13,877 bases of DNA from Oscillospiraceae bacterium (GTDB taxonomy: Bacteria; Bacillota; Clostridia; Oscillospirales; Ruminococcaceae). Positions 1-7,260 of this stretch are shown here, one piece after another (the first letter of the stretch is position 1; each line of letters begins with the position of its first letter). A program made the translations under genes and the position numbers. Location: assembly GCA_019413245.1 (NCBI GenBank), contig DXNX01000061.1:1-13877 (forward strand), read 5' to 3'. The notes beneath the pieces are model-generated. The model was not told the DNA's origin, did not search any database, and was given only the letters and a program-made list of their open reading frames with translations.

Positions 1-590
1 CGGTTGTTGCCGGCGGTGGCCAGCACCTCGATGACGCCGTCATCGATGTCCAGGATGGAGACGTCGAAGGTGCCGCCGCCCAGGTCGTAGACCATGACCT
101 TCTGGGACTCCTCCTTGTCCACGCCGTAGGCCAGGGCCGCGGCGGTGGGCTCGTTGATGATACGCTTGACATCCAGGCCGGCGATCTTGCCCGCATCCTT
201 GGTGGCCTGGCGCTGAGCATCATTGAAATAGGCCGGTACTGTGATGACGGCTTCGGTCACCGGTTCACCGAGATACGCCTCAGCATCCGCACGCAGTTTC
301 TGCAGCACCAGAGCGCTGATTTCCTGCGGGGTATAGCATTTTCCGTCGATGGGAATGCGTGCGTCACTGCCCATCTTGCGCTTGATGCTGCAGATGGTGC
401 GTTCGGCGTTGGTGACAGCCTGACGCTTGGCCGGGTCGCCCACCAGACGTTCGCCCGTCTTGGCAAAGGCCACCACCGACGGCGTGGTGCGCTGGCCTTC
501 GCTGTTGGGAATGACGACCGGACGGCCGCCCTCCACCACCGCTACGCAGCTGTTGGTGGTTCCCAAATCAATTCCGATGATCTTGCCCAT
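1..590 (-). CDS. dnaK: Molecular chaperone DnaK (Hsp70), N-terminal part
   Basis: Cytosolic ATP-driven chaperone that binds exposed hydrophobic peptides together with DnaJ and GrpE. Only the first 196 codons, most of the nucleotide-binding domain, are in the window; the gene runs off the left edge. Visible motifs are the phosphate-1 loop IDLGTTNSC (residues 7-15), INEPTAAALAYG (145-156) and the phosphate-2 loop DLGGGTFD (169-176). The last threonine is at 174, against 199 in E. coli DnaK, so the roughly 25-residue insertion of Gram-negative DnaKs is absent, as in Gram-positive proteins. The ATG at 590 is preceded on the minus strand by AAAGGA. No grpE or hrcA lies directly upstream, where many Firmicutes have them, and I see no CIRCE element, so this copy appears to start its own transcript. 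Identification is certain; how it is regulated is not. Confidence 0.98.
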   Translation of the reverse strand, partial: MGKIIGIDLGTTNSCVAVVEGGRPVVIPNSEGQRTTPSVVAFAKTGERLVGDPAKRQAVTNAERTICSIKRKMGSDARIPIDGKCYTPQEISALVLQKLRADAEAYLGEPVTEAVITVPAYFNDAQRQATKDAGKIAGLDVKRIINEPTAAALAYGVDKEESQKVMVYDLGGGTFDVSILDIDDGVIEVLATAGNN

Positions 591-665
591 TGCGTATAAG
601 TTCCTTTCCGAAAAAAGCCGGTCCGCAATACCGGTCCGGCGCAGCTGCCCCGCAGGCTCTGCGCC

Positions 666-723
666 CTGTTTACATTTATTTTAGCGCGGGCTGCACCAAA
701 ATGTGTTGCCAAATCGTAAACAG
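666..723. repeat. Inverted repeat upstream of dnaK, possible operator
   Basis: CTGTTTAC (666-673) and GTAAACAG (716-723) are perfect 8-bp inverted arms 42 bases apart. A nested pair, ACATTT (672-677) and AAATGT (699-704), lies inside. A TAAAAT that could be a dnaK -10 box (678-683, minus strand) sits between the arms, but I find no good -35 partner for it. The position fits a regulator binding site for dnaK; the function is inference. Confidence 0.35.
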
Positions 724-765
724 TGTGCGAAAAAAGCAAGAAGGCCGTCTGCCGTACGCTTTGGG

Positions 766-794
766 TTGACGATGAAGCACGGGAATGGTATATT
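766..794 (+). promoter_or_regulatory. Sigma-A promoter of the hisB-glyA-ltaE operon
   Basis: TTGACG (766-771), a spacer of exactly 17, then TATATT (789-794). Transcription should start near 800-802, about 280 bases before the hisB start codon. No other gene lies between, so this is the natural promoter for the operon. Confidence 0.75.
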
Positions 795-799
795 TTGTA

Positions 800-1074
800 C
801 TATACTTGGGCGGGTGTGAATCTCCGATCAAAGGATTTTTGCCGGCATTTTGTGTACAAGCTGTATATTTCAAGAAAGTTATACAGTATTTTCTTGGAAT
901 TTCCGGTCATTCCAAGCGTTTTGCCGCGAAGAAGGTCCGGTTCCGTACATCCAGTTCCCACTGTGCGGCCGCCGGCGGGAGCGTTCACTCACGCCAAGTT
1001 CCCCATCGCTTTGTGCCTGCGGCCGCCGGCTGCCCCGGCACACCGGAAAAAGGCCGGCCAAGGATAAAGGAGGG
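800..1074 (+). promoter_or_regulatory. Long untranslated structured leader of hisB operon
   Basis: This stretch of about 275 bases between the promoter and hisB has no ATG before 1075 and no convincing ORF. It carries three overlapping inverted repeats. CTGTATA (861-867) pairs with TATACAG (880-886), CAAGAAA (871-877) with TTTCTTG (890-896), and CTTGGAAT (893-900) with ATTCCAAG (909-916). The second cannot coexist with the first or the third, so the RNA could switch between folds. Further down, two copies of GCGGCCGCCGGC (965-976, 1019-1030) make a very GC-rich stretch. I recognise no T-box motif, no histidine leader peptide and no known riboswitch. A regulatory role is inference from the length and the competing hairpins. 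Confidence 0.4.
965..1030 (+). repeat. GC-rich direct repeat in the hisB leader
   Basis: GCGGCCGCCGGC occurs at 965-976 and 1019-1030, each preceded by a related AGTTCCC and TGTGC context, so this is an imperfect duplication of about 50 bases. The GCGGCCGC core is self-complementary, so the two copies can also pair with each other as a long-loop hairpin just upstream of the hisB ribosome binding site. Confidence 0.55.
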
Positions 1075-1080
1075 ATGGAT

Positions 1081-1668
1081 ATGGGACGTTCGGCAACGGT
1101 GACCCGCAACACCCGGGAGACCCGTGTGACCGTGACCATCGACCTGGACGGAACAGGACGCGCCGACCTGCACACCGGCATCGGTTTTTTTGACCACATG
1201 CTGGACGGGTTTGCCCGTCACGGACTGTTTGATCTGACCGTAAAGTGTGAGGGCGATCTGTTCGTGGACAGCCACCACACCATCGAGGATACCGGCATCA
1301 CGCTGGGCATGGCCATTGCCAAGGCACTGGGTGACAAGGCAGGTATCGTCCGTTACGGCAGCTGCATGCTGCCCATGGACGAAACCCTGGCCCTGTGCGC
1401 TGTGGATCTGGGCGGGCGGCCGTACCTGGTGTATGATGCCGCTTTTGCTTCTCAGAACTGCGGCGGCATGGACACCCAGATGGCGCGGGAGTTTTTCTAC
1501 GCCGTTTCCTACACGGCGGCCATGAACCTGCATCTGAAAGTTCTGTACGGCGAAAATGACCACCACAAACTGGAGGCCATGTTCAAAGCCTTTGCCAAGG
1601 CGCTGGACGCCGCCACCCGTCAGGACCCCCGCATAGAGGGAGTGCTTTCCACCAAGGGCAGTCTGTGA
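1081..1668 (+). CDS. hisB: Imidazoleglycerol-phosphate dehydratase
   Basis: Catalyses the manganese-dependent dehydration of imidazole glycerol phosphate to imidazole acetol phosphate, a late step of histidine synthesis in the cytosol. The 195-residue product has the length of the single-function enzyme, without the N-terminal phosphatase of the E. coli HisB fusion. Family motifs are FFDHML (36-41) with H47, DSHHTIED (63-70) and ENDHHKLEA (158-166), which supply the metal-binding histidines and glutamates. The ATG at 1081 is preferred because AAAGGAGGG ends just before it at good spacing; the in-frame ATG at 1075 lies too close to that site. glyA starts 31 bases downstream. No other his gene is visible, so hisB is detached here from the usual his cluster and grouped with glycine/serine/threonine genes. 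Confidence 0.97.
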   Translation: MGRSATVTRNTRETRVTVTIDLDGTGRADLHTGIGFFDHMLDGFARHGLFDLTVKCEGDLFVDSHHTIEDTGITLGMAIAKALGDKAGIVRYGSCMLPMDETLALCAVDLGGRPYLVYDAAFASQNCGGMDTQMAREFFYAVSYTAAMNLHLKVLYGENDHHKLEAMFKAFAKALDAATRQDPRIEGVLSTKGSL

Positions 1669-1699
1669 CTGTCCGTCTGTCAAGCGAAAGGAGCCAGCT

Positions 1700-2953
1700 A
1701 TGTATCAGGATATGATGAACACCATCGGCTTTGTGGAAGCCGCCGACCCCGAACTGGGCGCCGCCATGCAGCGTGAGCTGGGACGCCAGCGCCAGAACAT
1801 CGAGCTCATTGCCAGCGAGAACATCGTTTCCCCTGCCGTTATGGCGGCCATGGGCAGTGTGCTGACCAACAAGTACGCCGAAGGCTACCCCGCCCACCGC
1901 TACTACGGCGGCTGCCAGTATGTGGATGAGGTGGAGAACATCGCCATCCGCCGGGCCTGCGAGCTGTTTGGCGCCAAGTACGCCAACGTGCAGCCTCATT
2001 CCGGCGCCCAGGCCAACCTGGCCGTGTATTTTGCCCTGCTGGACGTGGGTGATACCGTCATGGGCATGGACCTGTCCCAGGGCGGGCACCTGACCCACGG
2101 CTCCCCGGTGAACATGAGCGGCAAGAACTACAACTTTGTTTCCTACGGCGTCAACGAGAACGGCTTCATTGATTACGACGCCCTGGCCAAGCAGGTGGCC
2201 AAGGTCCGGCCCAAGCTGCTGGTGGCCGGTGCTTCCGCCTATCCCCGCGCCATCGACTTCCAGAAGCTGGGCGAAATCGCCCATGGCTACGGCACCATGC
2301 TCATGGTGGATATGGCCCACATTGCGGGCCTGGTAGCCGGCGGCGTGCATCAGAACCCGGTGCCCTACGCCGATGTGGTGACCACCACCACCCACAAGAC
2401 CCTGCGCGGTCCCCGCGGCGGCCTGATCCTGACCAACAATGAATACCTGGCCAAGCGCATCAACTCCGCCATCTTCCCCGGCACCCAGGGCGGCCCGCTG
2501 GAGCACGTCATCGCCGCCAAGGCTGTCTGCTTCGGGGAAGCACTCACCCCCGCCTTCAAGGAATACGCCCGCAAGATCGTGGAGAATGCTGCGGCCCTGG
2601 CCGACGGCCTGACCGCCCGGGGCGTGAAGCTGGTATCCGGCGGCACCGACAACCACCTGATGCTGGTGGACCTGAGTGACGAGAACTGCACCGGCAAGGA
2701 GCTGGAGCACAATCTGGACGAGGTGCACATCACCGCAAACAAGAACACCGTCCCCGGCGAGAAGCGCAGCCCCTTCGTGACCAGCGGCGTACGTCTGGGC
2801 ACCCCCGCCGTGACTACCCGCGGCATGGGCCCGGCCGAGATGAAGATCATCGCCGACTGCATTGCCGACTGCATCTTCGACTTCGACAGCAAAAAAGAGG
2901 AAGTGGCGGCGCGTGTGGCTGATCTGACCGCGCGGTTCCCGCTGTATGAATAA
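1700..2953 (+). CDS. glyA: Serine hydroxymethyltransferase
   Basis: PLP enzyme that converts serine plus tetrahydrofolate to glycine plus 5,10-methylene-tetrahydrofolate, the main entry of one-carbon units. The 417-residue length is normal. Visible motifs are NKYAEGYPAHRYYGG (57-71), which contacts substrate and cofactor, MVDMAHIAG (202-210) with the PLP-binding aspartate D204, and the Schiff-base segment TTTTHKTLRGPRGG with lysine K233. AAAGGAG precedes the ATG at 1700. It is the middle gene of hisB-glyA-ltaE, with gaps of 31 and 24 bases, so one transcript is likely. Together with the aldolase downstream it interconverts serine, glycine and threonine. Confidence 0.99.
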   Translation: MYQDMMNTIGFVEAADPELGAAMQRELGRQRQNIELIASENIVSPAVMAAMGSVLTNKYAEGYPAHRYYGGCQYVDEVENIAIRRACELFGAKYANVQPHSGAQANLAVYFALLDVGDTVMGMDLSQGGHLTHGSPVNMSGKNYNFVSYGVNENGFIDYDALAKQVAKVRPKLLVAGASAYPRAIDFQKLGEIAHGYGTMLMVDMAHIAGLVAGGVHQNPVPYADVVTTTTHKTLRGPRGGLILTNNEYLAKRINSAIFPGTQGGPLEHVIAAKAVCFGEALTPAFKEYARKIVENAAALADGLTARGVKLVSGGTDNHLMLVDLSDENCTGKELEHNLDEVHITANKNTVPGEKRSPFVTSGVRLGTPAVTTRGMGPAEMKIIADCIADCIFDFDSKKEEVAARVADLTARFPLYE

Positions 2954-2977
2954 TTGAAGTGAGGCGTACATCTTTTT

Positions 2978-4027
2978 ATGATTCGTTTTGAATGTGACTA
3001 CGGCGAAGGCGCCGCCGCCCCGGTACTGGACGCGCTGTGCCGTACCAATCTGGAGCAGACCCCCGGCTACGGGGAGGATGCCTACTGTGAACAGGCCCGC
3101 GCCCGCATCCGCATACTGTGCAATGCGCCGGACGCCGAGGTCCAGTTTCTGGTGGGTGCCACCCAGGCCAACTTTACCGTAATTGATGCGGCTCTCAAAC
3201 CCTGGCAGGGCGTTCTGTGTGCTGACAGCGGCCACATCCATGTACACGAGACCGGCGCCGTGGAGGCCACCGGCCACAAATGTCTGACCCTGCCCAACCA
3301 TGACGGAAAGATCACCGCTGCCCAGGTAAAGGCCGCCGTGGACGCCCACTGGGCCAATCCCAGCCACGAGCACGAAGTCCAGCCCGGCATGGTGTACATT
3401 TCCAACCCCACCGAATGGGGCACGCTGTACAGCAAGAGCGAGCTGACCGAGCTTTCCCGGGTGTGCCATGACTGCGGGCTGTATCTGTTTGTGGACGGCG
3501 CCCGCATGGCTTATGGGCTTTCCAGCCAGGCAAACGACCTGACCCTGCCGGATTACGCCGCCCTGTGCGACGCCTTCTATCTGGGCGGCACCAAATGCGG
3601 TGCCCTGTTCGGGGAAGCCCTGGTGCTGACCCACCCGGCGCTGGCCAAGGATTTCCGGTACGCCATCAAGCAGCACGGCGGCATGCTGGCCAAGGGCCGG
3701 CTGCTGGGGCTGCAGTTCCTGGCGCTGCTGGAGGGAGAGGGCGATGCCATGCCGTATCTGGCCCTGGCCAAAAAGGCCGACGCCCAGGCCATGCGTATCC
3801 GGGATGCATTCCTTGCCAAAGGATGCCGTATGCTGTACGACTCCCCCACCAACCAGCAGTTCCCGGTTTTGCCCGACACCTGGGTACAGGCGCTGGAAGG
3901 CCGGTACAGCTTCAGCAAGATGGGCAGCGCAGAACCCGGCACTACCCTGGTGCGGTTCTGCACCAGCTGGGCCACCCGCGATGAAGATGTGGATGCCCTG
4001 CTGACGGACATTGCCGCGCTGCACTGA
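2978..4027 (+). CDS. ltaE: Low-specificity threonine aldolase
   Basis: PLP-dependent enzyme of the beta-eliminating lyase/threonine aldolase family, expected to cleave threonine or allo-threonine to glycine and acetaldehyde. The 349-residue product shows the substrate/PLP stretch GHIHVHETGA (85-94), the cofactor aspartate and arginine in VDGARM (D173, R176) and the Schiff-base lysine K206 in YLGGTKCG. The AAGTGAGG site lies about 13 bases before the ATG, slightly far, so translation may be moderate. It is the last gene of the operon, 24 bases after glyA and 17 bases before a strong hairpin. Producing glycine next to glyA makes a threonine-to-glycine-to-serine route plausible. Substrate stereospecificity cannot be read from the sequence. 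Confidence 0.9.
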   Translation: MIRFECDYGEGAAAPVLDALCRTNLEQTPGYGEDAYCEQARARIRILCNAPDAEVQFLVGATQANFTVIDAALKPWQGVLCADSGHIHVHETGAVEATGHKCLTLPNHDGKITAAQVKAAVDAHWANPSHEHEVQPGMVYISNPTEWGTLYSKSELTELSRVCHDCGLYLFVDGARMAYGLSSQANDLTLPDYAALCDAFYLGGTKCGALFGEALVLTHPALAKDFRYAIKQHGGMLAKGRLLGLQFLALLEGEGDAMPYLALAKKADAQAMRIRDAFLAKGCRMLYDSPTNQQFPVLPDTWVQALEGRYSFSKMGSAEPGTTLVRFCTSWATRDEDVDALLTDIAALH

Positions 4028-4043
4028 TTTTTTCCAAGATATA

Positions 4044-4107
4044 AACGCAAACCCCCGCCTTCCATAGCCACGGAAGGCGGGGGTTTGCGTTGCTTGCCAT
4101 ATTTTTT
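4044..4107 (+). terminator. Intrinsic terminator after ltaE
   Basis: Perfect 20-bp inverted repeat, arms 4044-4063 and 4072-4091 with an 8-base loop, containing CCCCCGCCTTCC and GGAAGGCGGGGG. The T-run (4102-4107) is displaced about 10 bases from the stem, which is unusual, but the stem is very stable and marks the operon end. Confidence 0.7.
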
Positions 4108-4386
4108 AAGGGGGAATCTATGTAAATCCGGTTGGGGGCCGGCCTTGTTGGTTGTCTGGCCTTTGCCGGTTTTTTCGGCCGCGATTGCAGCCGCTCCTCG
4201 CATTGGCAAAGGGCTCAGTGAGTATTTTCGGCGCTGGGGCCGTTTGTCTTTTCTTTTGCAGTTCCTTTTGACAGTTTTAAGTATACAGGCAGAATGTGGA
4301 AAACGTTTAAAAGGGGTTTGAAGAATTTGGTAACAATGTTTGAACGAATTGTGACCGACAAAATCTGCCCGCCCGAACGATAAAAA
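4108..4386. other. Intergenic gap between convergent operons, no gene seen
   Basis: About 280 bases, more A/T-rich than the surroundings, between the ltaE terminator and the metI terminator. The short open frames here show no recognisable protein. A possible promoter is TTGACA (4268-4273) with CAGAAT (4290-4295) at spacing 16, which would give a transcript of about 120 nt ending at the 4387-4421 hairpin. That could be a small RNA, but the evidence is thin. Confidence 0.3.
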
Positions 4387-4426
4387 GATCCGGCCCCGGT
4401 GTACAATACCGGAGCCGGACCTTTTA
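4382..4426. terminator. Bidirectional terminator after metI
   Basis: Imperfect 13-base arms GATCCGGCCCCGG (4387-4399) and CCGGAGCCGGACC (4409-4421) with a 9-base loop. The stem is flanked by A5 on the left and TTTT on the right, so it can stop the metQNI transcript on the minus strand and anything arriving on the plus strand. Confidence 0.8.
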
Positions 4427-4443
4427 TTATGCGGGCTGAAATA

Positions 4444-5142
4444 TTACTTGCGCAGGCGCTTGTCGCAGCGAACCGCCAGCCAGGTGCCGATGGACTGGAA
4501 GATCTGCACCATGATGACCAGCAGCACCGTGGCCACCACCATGATGAGGTACTTGTAGCGGTAGTAGCCGTAGTTGATGGCGATCTGGCCCAGGCCGCCG
4601 CCGCCGATGATGCCTGCCATGGCCGAATATCCCAGAATGGTGGTCATGGCAATGGTGGCGTTGGCGATCAGACTGGGCAGGCTTTCGGGAATCATCACCT
4701 TGGTGATGATCTGCATGGGGGTGGCGCCCATACTCTGGGCAGCTTCGATCACGCCGCCGTCCACTTCCCGCAGGCTGGTTTCCACCAGACGGGAGACAAA
4801 GGGGAAAGATGCAATAAACAGCGGAATGATGGAGGCCGGGGTACCGATGGAGGTGCCCAGCACCACCATGGACAGCGGCAGCACCGCAATCATCAGAATC
4901 AGGAACGGGACGCTGCGCAGCAGGTTGATGACCGCGTTGAGCAGGGTCATGAGCCAGCCGGGCAGGGGCAGGACGCCGTCCTTCTCCCCTGCCACCAGCA
5001 GAACGCCCAGAGGCAGGCCCACCACCATGGCCAGGATGGTGGAAATGGCGGTGGCGTAAAAGCTCTCCCAGGTGGCAAAGGGCAGGTTGGGCAGGTTGTC
5101 CATCAGAACCTGCCATTCATCCGAAGCAAACAGAAATTCCAT
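4444..5142 (-). CDS. metI: Methionine ABC transporter permease MetI
   Basis: Inner-membrane permease that, as a dimer with MetN, forms the channel for methionine delivered by MetQ. The 232-residue product is typical. It has about five hydrophobic segments and the EAA loop EAAQSMGATPMQIITKVMIPESLP (133-156) that docks on the ATPase, followed by the family stretch GGGGLGQIA (180-188). The ATG at 5142 shares one base with the TAA of metN, and its ribosome binding site GAGGAGGT lies inside the last metN codons, so the two are translationally coupled. It is the last gene of the unit, followed by a terminator 18 bases after the stop. Confidence 0.97.
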   Translation of the reverse strand: MEFLFASDEWQVLMDNLPNLPFATWESFYATAISTILAMVVGLPLGVLLVAGEKDGVLPLPGWLMTLLNAVINLLRSVPFLILMIAVLPLSMVVLGTSIGTPASIIPLFIASFPFVSRLVETSLREVDGGVIEAAQSMGATPMQIITKVMIPESLPSLIANATIAMTTILGYSAMAGIIGGGGLGQIAINYGYYRYKYLIMVVATVLLVIMVQIFQSIGTWLAVRCDKRLRK

Positions 5143-6143
5143 TATGCCTGTACCTCCTCATACGTCAGACCGGGATAATTGCGGATATACGCAATGGCTT
5201 TTTCGGCCTCGTCGGCGTTGTCGGGCAGAGCCAGCAGCATGCTGCCAAGAGTCTGGCCGTTGACCAGGCGGGTATCCGCCGCCACGATGGAAACCAGAGC
5301 CCCGCATTCAATGGCCAGACTGGCCACCAGCGGCTTATCGGTAGTCTGGGTGCCGTTGAAGGCCACCCGGACCAGGCGATGACCGGCAGGCAGTTCGCCC
5401 TGGGGTGCACCGGCCGGGAACACCAGACGGCGGGCCGCCGGGGTCTTGGGGTTGGAGAAGATTTCTGCCACAGAACCCTGTTCCACCACCTTGCCGGCAT
5501 CCAGAATAGCCACATTCTGGCAGACCTGCTCCACCACGCTCATCTGGTGGGTGATGATGACTACCGTGATACCCAGTTCCTTGTTGATGTTCTGGATCAG
5601 CTGCAGAATAGCGTGGGTGGTGTTGGGGTCCAGCGCGCTGGTGGCTTCGTCGCACAGCAGCACCTTGGGATTGGTGGCCAGAGCGCGGGCGATGGCCACG
5701 CGCTGTTTCTGGCCGCCGGACAGCTGAGCCGGGTAGCTTTCGGCCTTATCGGGCAAGCCTACCAGGTCCAGCAGTTCCCGGGCGCGGGCTTCGGCTTTTT
5801 CCTTGGGCACACCGGCCAGTTCCATGGGGAAACAGACATTTTTCAGGCAGTTGCGCTGCATGAGCAGGTTGAACTGCTGGAAGATCATGGCGATTTCCCG
5901 CCGGGCTTCCCGCAGACCGCGGGCGTCCAGGTTTTGCATCTGGCGGCCGTTGACGATGACACTACCCTCGTCCGGCTTTTCCAGCATGTTGATGCAGCGC
6001 ACCAGGGTAGACTTGCCTGCGCCCGACATACCGATGATGCCGAAGATATCGCCGTCCTGGATGGTCAGCGAAATATCCTGAAGCGCGACAAACGTGCCTG
6101 CCTTGGTGGCAAACCGTTTGGTCAGGTGTTGCAGTTCGATCAT
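5142..6143 (-). CDS. metN: Methionine ABC transporter ATP-binding protein MetN
   Basis: Cytosolic ATPase of the methionine importer. The 333-residue product has Walker A GMSGAGKST (38-46), the Q-loop IFQQFN (87-92), the signature LSGGQ (141-145), Walker B VLLCDE (161-166) and the switch histidine H199. The C-terminal part, about 253-332, matches in length and position the NIL (ACT-like) domain that lets methionine inside the cell inhibit transport in characterised MetNI. The ATG at 6143 is chosen because GGGAGGA lies 9 bases before it and MIELQHLTKRF is the usual family start; the open frame continues upstream without a plausible site. It lies about 140 bases after metQ, past a terminator hairpin, and overlaps metI by one base. 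Confidence 0.97.
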   Translation of the reverse strand: MIELQHLTKRFATKAGTFVALQDISLTIQDGDIFGIIGMSGAGKSTLVRCINMLEKPDEGSVIVNGRQMQNLDARGLREARREIAMIFQQFNLLMQRNCLKNVCFPMELAGVPKEKAEARARELLDLVGLPDKAESYPAQLSGGQKQRVAIARALATNPKVLLCDEATSALDPNTTHAILQLIQNINKELGITVVIITHQMSVVEQVCQNVAILDAGKVVEQGSVAEIFSNPKTPAARRLVFPAGAPQGELPAGHRLVRVAFNGTQTTDKPLVASLAIECGALVSIVAADTRLVNGQTLGSMLLALPDNADEAEKAIAYIRNYPGLTYEEVQA

Positions 6144-6230
6144 GGTTGTGATTCCTCCCGCGGGGCTGGACCGGGTGTGACGCGGCGGAACTGACCGCCG
6201 GGTGCCGCAAACAGCCGTTTTGTGTTTCAT

Positions 6231-6269
6231 AAAAAGGGGAACGCCGGGTACCGGGCGTTCCCGCTTTTT
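6231..6269. terminator. Intra-operon terminator between metQ and metN
   Basis: GGGAACGCC (6237-6245) pairs with GGCGTTCCC (6254-6262) around a GGTACC-containing loop. A5 lies to the left (T5 on the minus strand, directly after the stem in the metQ-to-metN direction) and T5 to the right. I see no convincing promoter between it and metN, so metN-metI probably depend on read-through, giving more metQ than metNI message. Confidence 0.8.
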
Positions 6270-6284
6270 ATGCTATCATGTTTT

Positions 6285-7220
6285 TCAGAAAATGGCAACC
6301 ACAGCGCCGTGGTAAGTATCCGTGATGTAATCCTTGACCTTCTGGCTCTGCAGAGCGGCAACCAGAGCCTTGGTAGCAGGCGTATTCTCGTTGCCTTCCT
6401 TCACGACCAGCACATTGGCGTAGGTCTGGGCGGCTTCGCTGTCGGCATCCTCGGCAACAATGGCGTCATCGGCGGAGGAGAAACCGGCTTCGGTTGCGTA
6501 GTTGCCGTTGATGACGGCCATATCCAGAGAGCCGAGCTGACGGGGCAGCTGAGCAGCTTCGATCTCCACGATGTCCAGGTTCTTGGGGTTGTCCACGATG
6601 TCGTTCTTGGTAGCGGTCAGGCCGGCGCCATCCTTCAGGGTGATCAGGCCCTGGGCAGCCAGCAGCTGCAGGGCGCGGGCTTCGTTGGTGGTGTCGTTGG
6701 GCACACCGATCTGGGCACCGTCAGCCAGTTCATCCAGGGTTTTGGTCTTGCCCGGGTACAGGCCCAGGGGCTCGTAATGGATGGCGGCCACGCTCACCAG
6801 ATGGGTACCGTTTTCCTCATTGAAGTTCTGCAGGTAGGGGCCGTGCTGGAAGTAGTTGGCGTCCACTTCCCCGTTTTCGGTGGCCTTGTTGGGCTGGATG
6901 TAATCGGTGAATTCCACCACTTTCAGGTTGATGTCGGCCTCGGCCAGGATCTCACCGGCCACTTTCAGGATCTCGGCGTGGGGCACCGGGGAGGCAGCCA
7001 CGGTGATGGTGGTGCCCTTCAGGGCCGCATAGTCCACGTCAGAGGCAAAGCCGTCGCCGGTCAGGGCGGTGGTATCGGCGGAAGCGGTATCAGCGGTGGA
7101 AGCGGTGCTCTCCTCCGAGGTGGCAGCGGTGCTTTCGGAAGAGGGAGCGCTGCCGCAGGCAGCCAGGCTCAGGGTCAGGGCGGCGGCCAGCAGGCCGGAC
7201 AGCAGTTTCTTTTTCTTCAT
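6285..7220 (-). CDS. metQ: Methionine-binding lipoprotein MetQ (NlpA family)
   Basis: Extracellular substrate-binding lipoprotein that delivers methionine to MetNI. The 311-residue product begins with MKKKKLL, a hydrophobic stretch and the lipobox LAAC with the lipidated cysteine at 22. A Ser/Thr/Ala/Glu-rich linker of about 35 residues follows, then the NlpA fold: ASPVPHAEILK (about 76-86), VEFTDYIQPN and VDANYFQHGPYL, all typical of MetQ. AAAGGAG lies at good spacing before the ATG at 7220; an in-frame ATG at 7253 and a GTG at 7298 lack a site. It is the first gene of the importer unit, has its own consensus promoter, and is separated from metNI by a terminator. The upstream leader with Met and Cys codons strongly supports a sulfur amino acid as substrate. 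Confidence 0.96.
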   Translation of the reverse strand: MKKKKLLSGLLAAALTLSLAACGSAPSSESTAATSEESTASTADTASADTTALTGDGFASDVDYAALKGTTITVAASPVPHAEILKVAGEILAEADINLKVVEFTDYIQPNKATENGEVDANYFQHGPYLQNFNEENGTHLVSVAAIHYEPLGLYPGKTKTLDELADGAQIGVPNDTTNEARALQLLAAQGLITLKDGAGLTATKNDIVDNPKNLDIVEIEAAQLPRQLGSLDMAVINGNYATEAGFSSADDAIVAEDADSEAAQTYANVLVVKEGNENTPATKALVAALQSQKVKDYITDTYHGAVVAIF

Positions 7221-7260
7221 GGTTCTTTCTCCTTTTATGTGTTTCTTTTTCATGTTTTTT

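Noticed and set aside
591..765. CIRCE heat-shock operator upstream of dnaK
   Set aside because: No TTAGCACTC...GAGTGCTAA-like arms are present; the CTGTTTAC/GTAAACAG repeat is a different sequence with much wider spacing.
800..1074. Histidine leader peptide or His T-box before hisB
   Set aside because: No ATG occurs in the leader before 1075, no run of His codons is present in a plausible ORF, and no T-box signature is seen.
850..1080. HisB with a long N-terminal extension
   Set aside because: The frame is open upstream only because of GC-rich sequence. It starts without a ribosome binding site, and the HisB family begins at the 1081 start.
1583..4024. Very long minus-strand open frame opposite glyA and ltaE
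   Set aside because: It is antisense to two certain genes, has low-complexity Gly/His/Val-rich composition typical of a GC-rich shadow frame, and resembles no family.
4085..4321. Small plus-strand ORF after the ltaE terminator
   Set aside because: It begins inside the terminator arm, has no ribosome binding site, and its product resembles no known protein.
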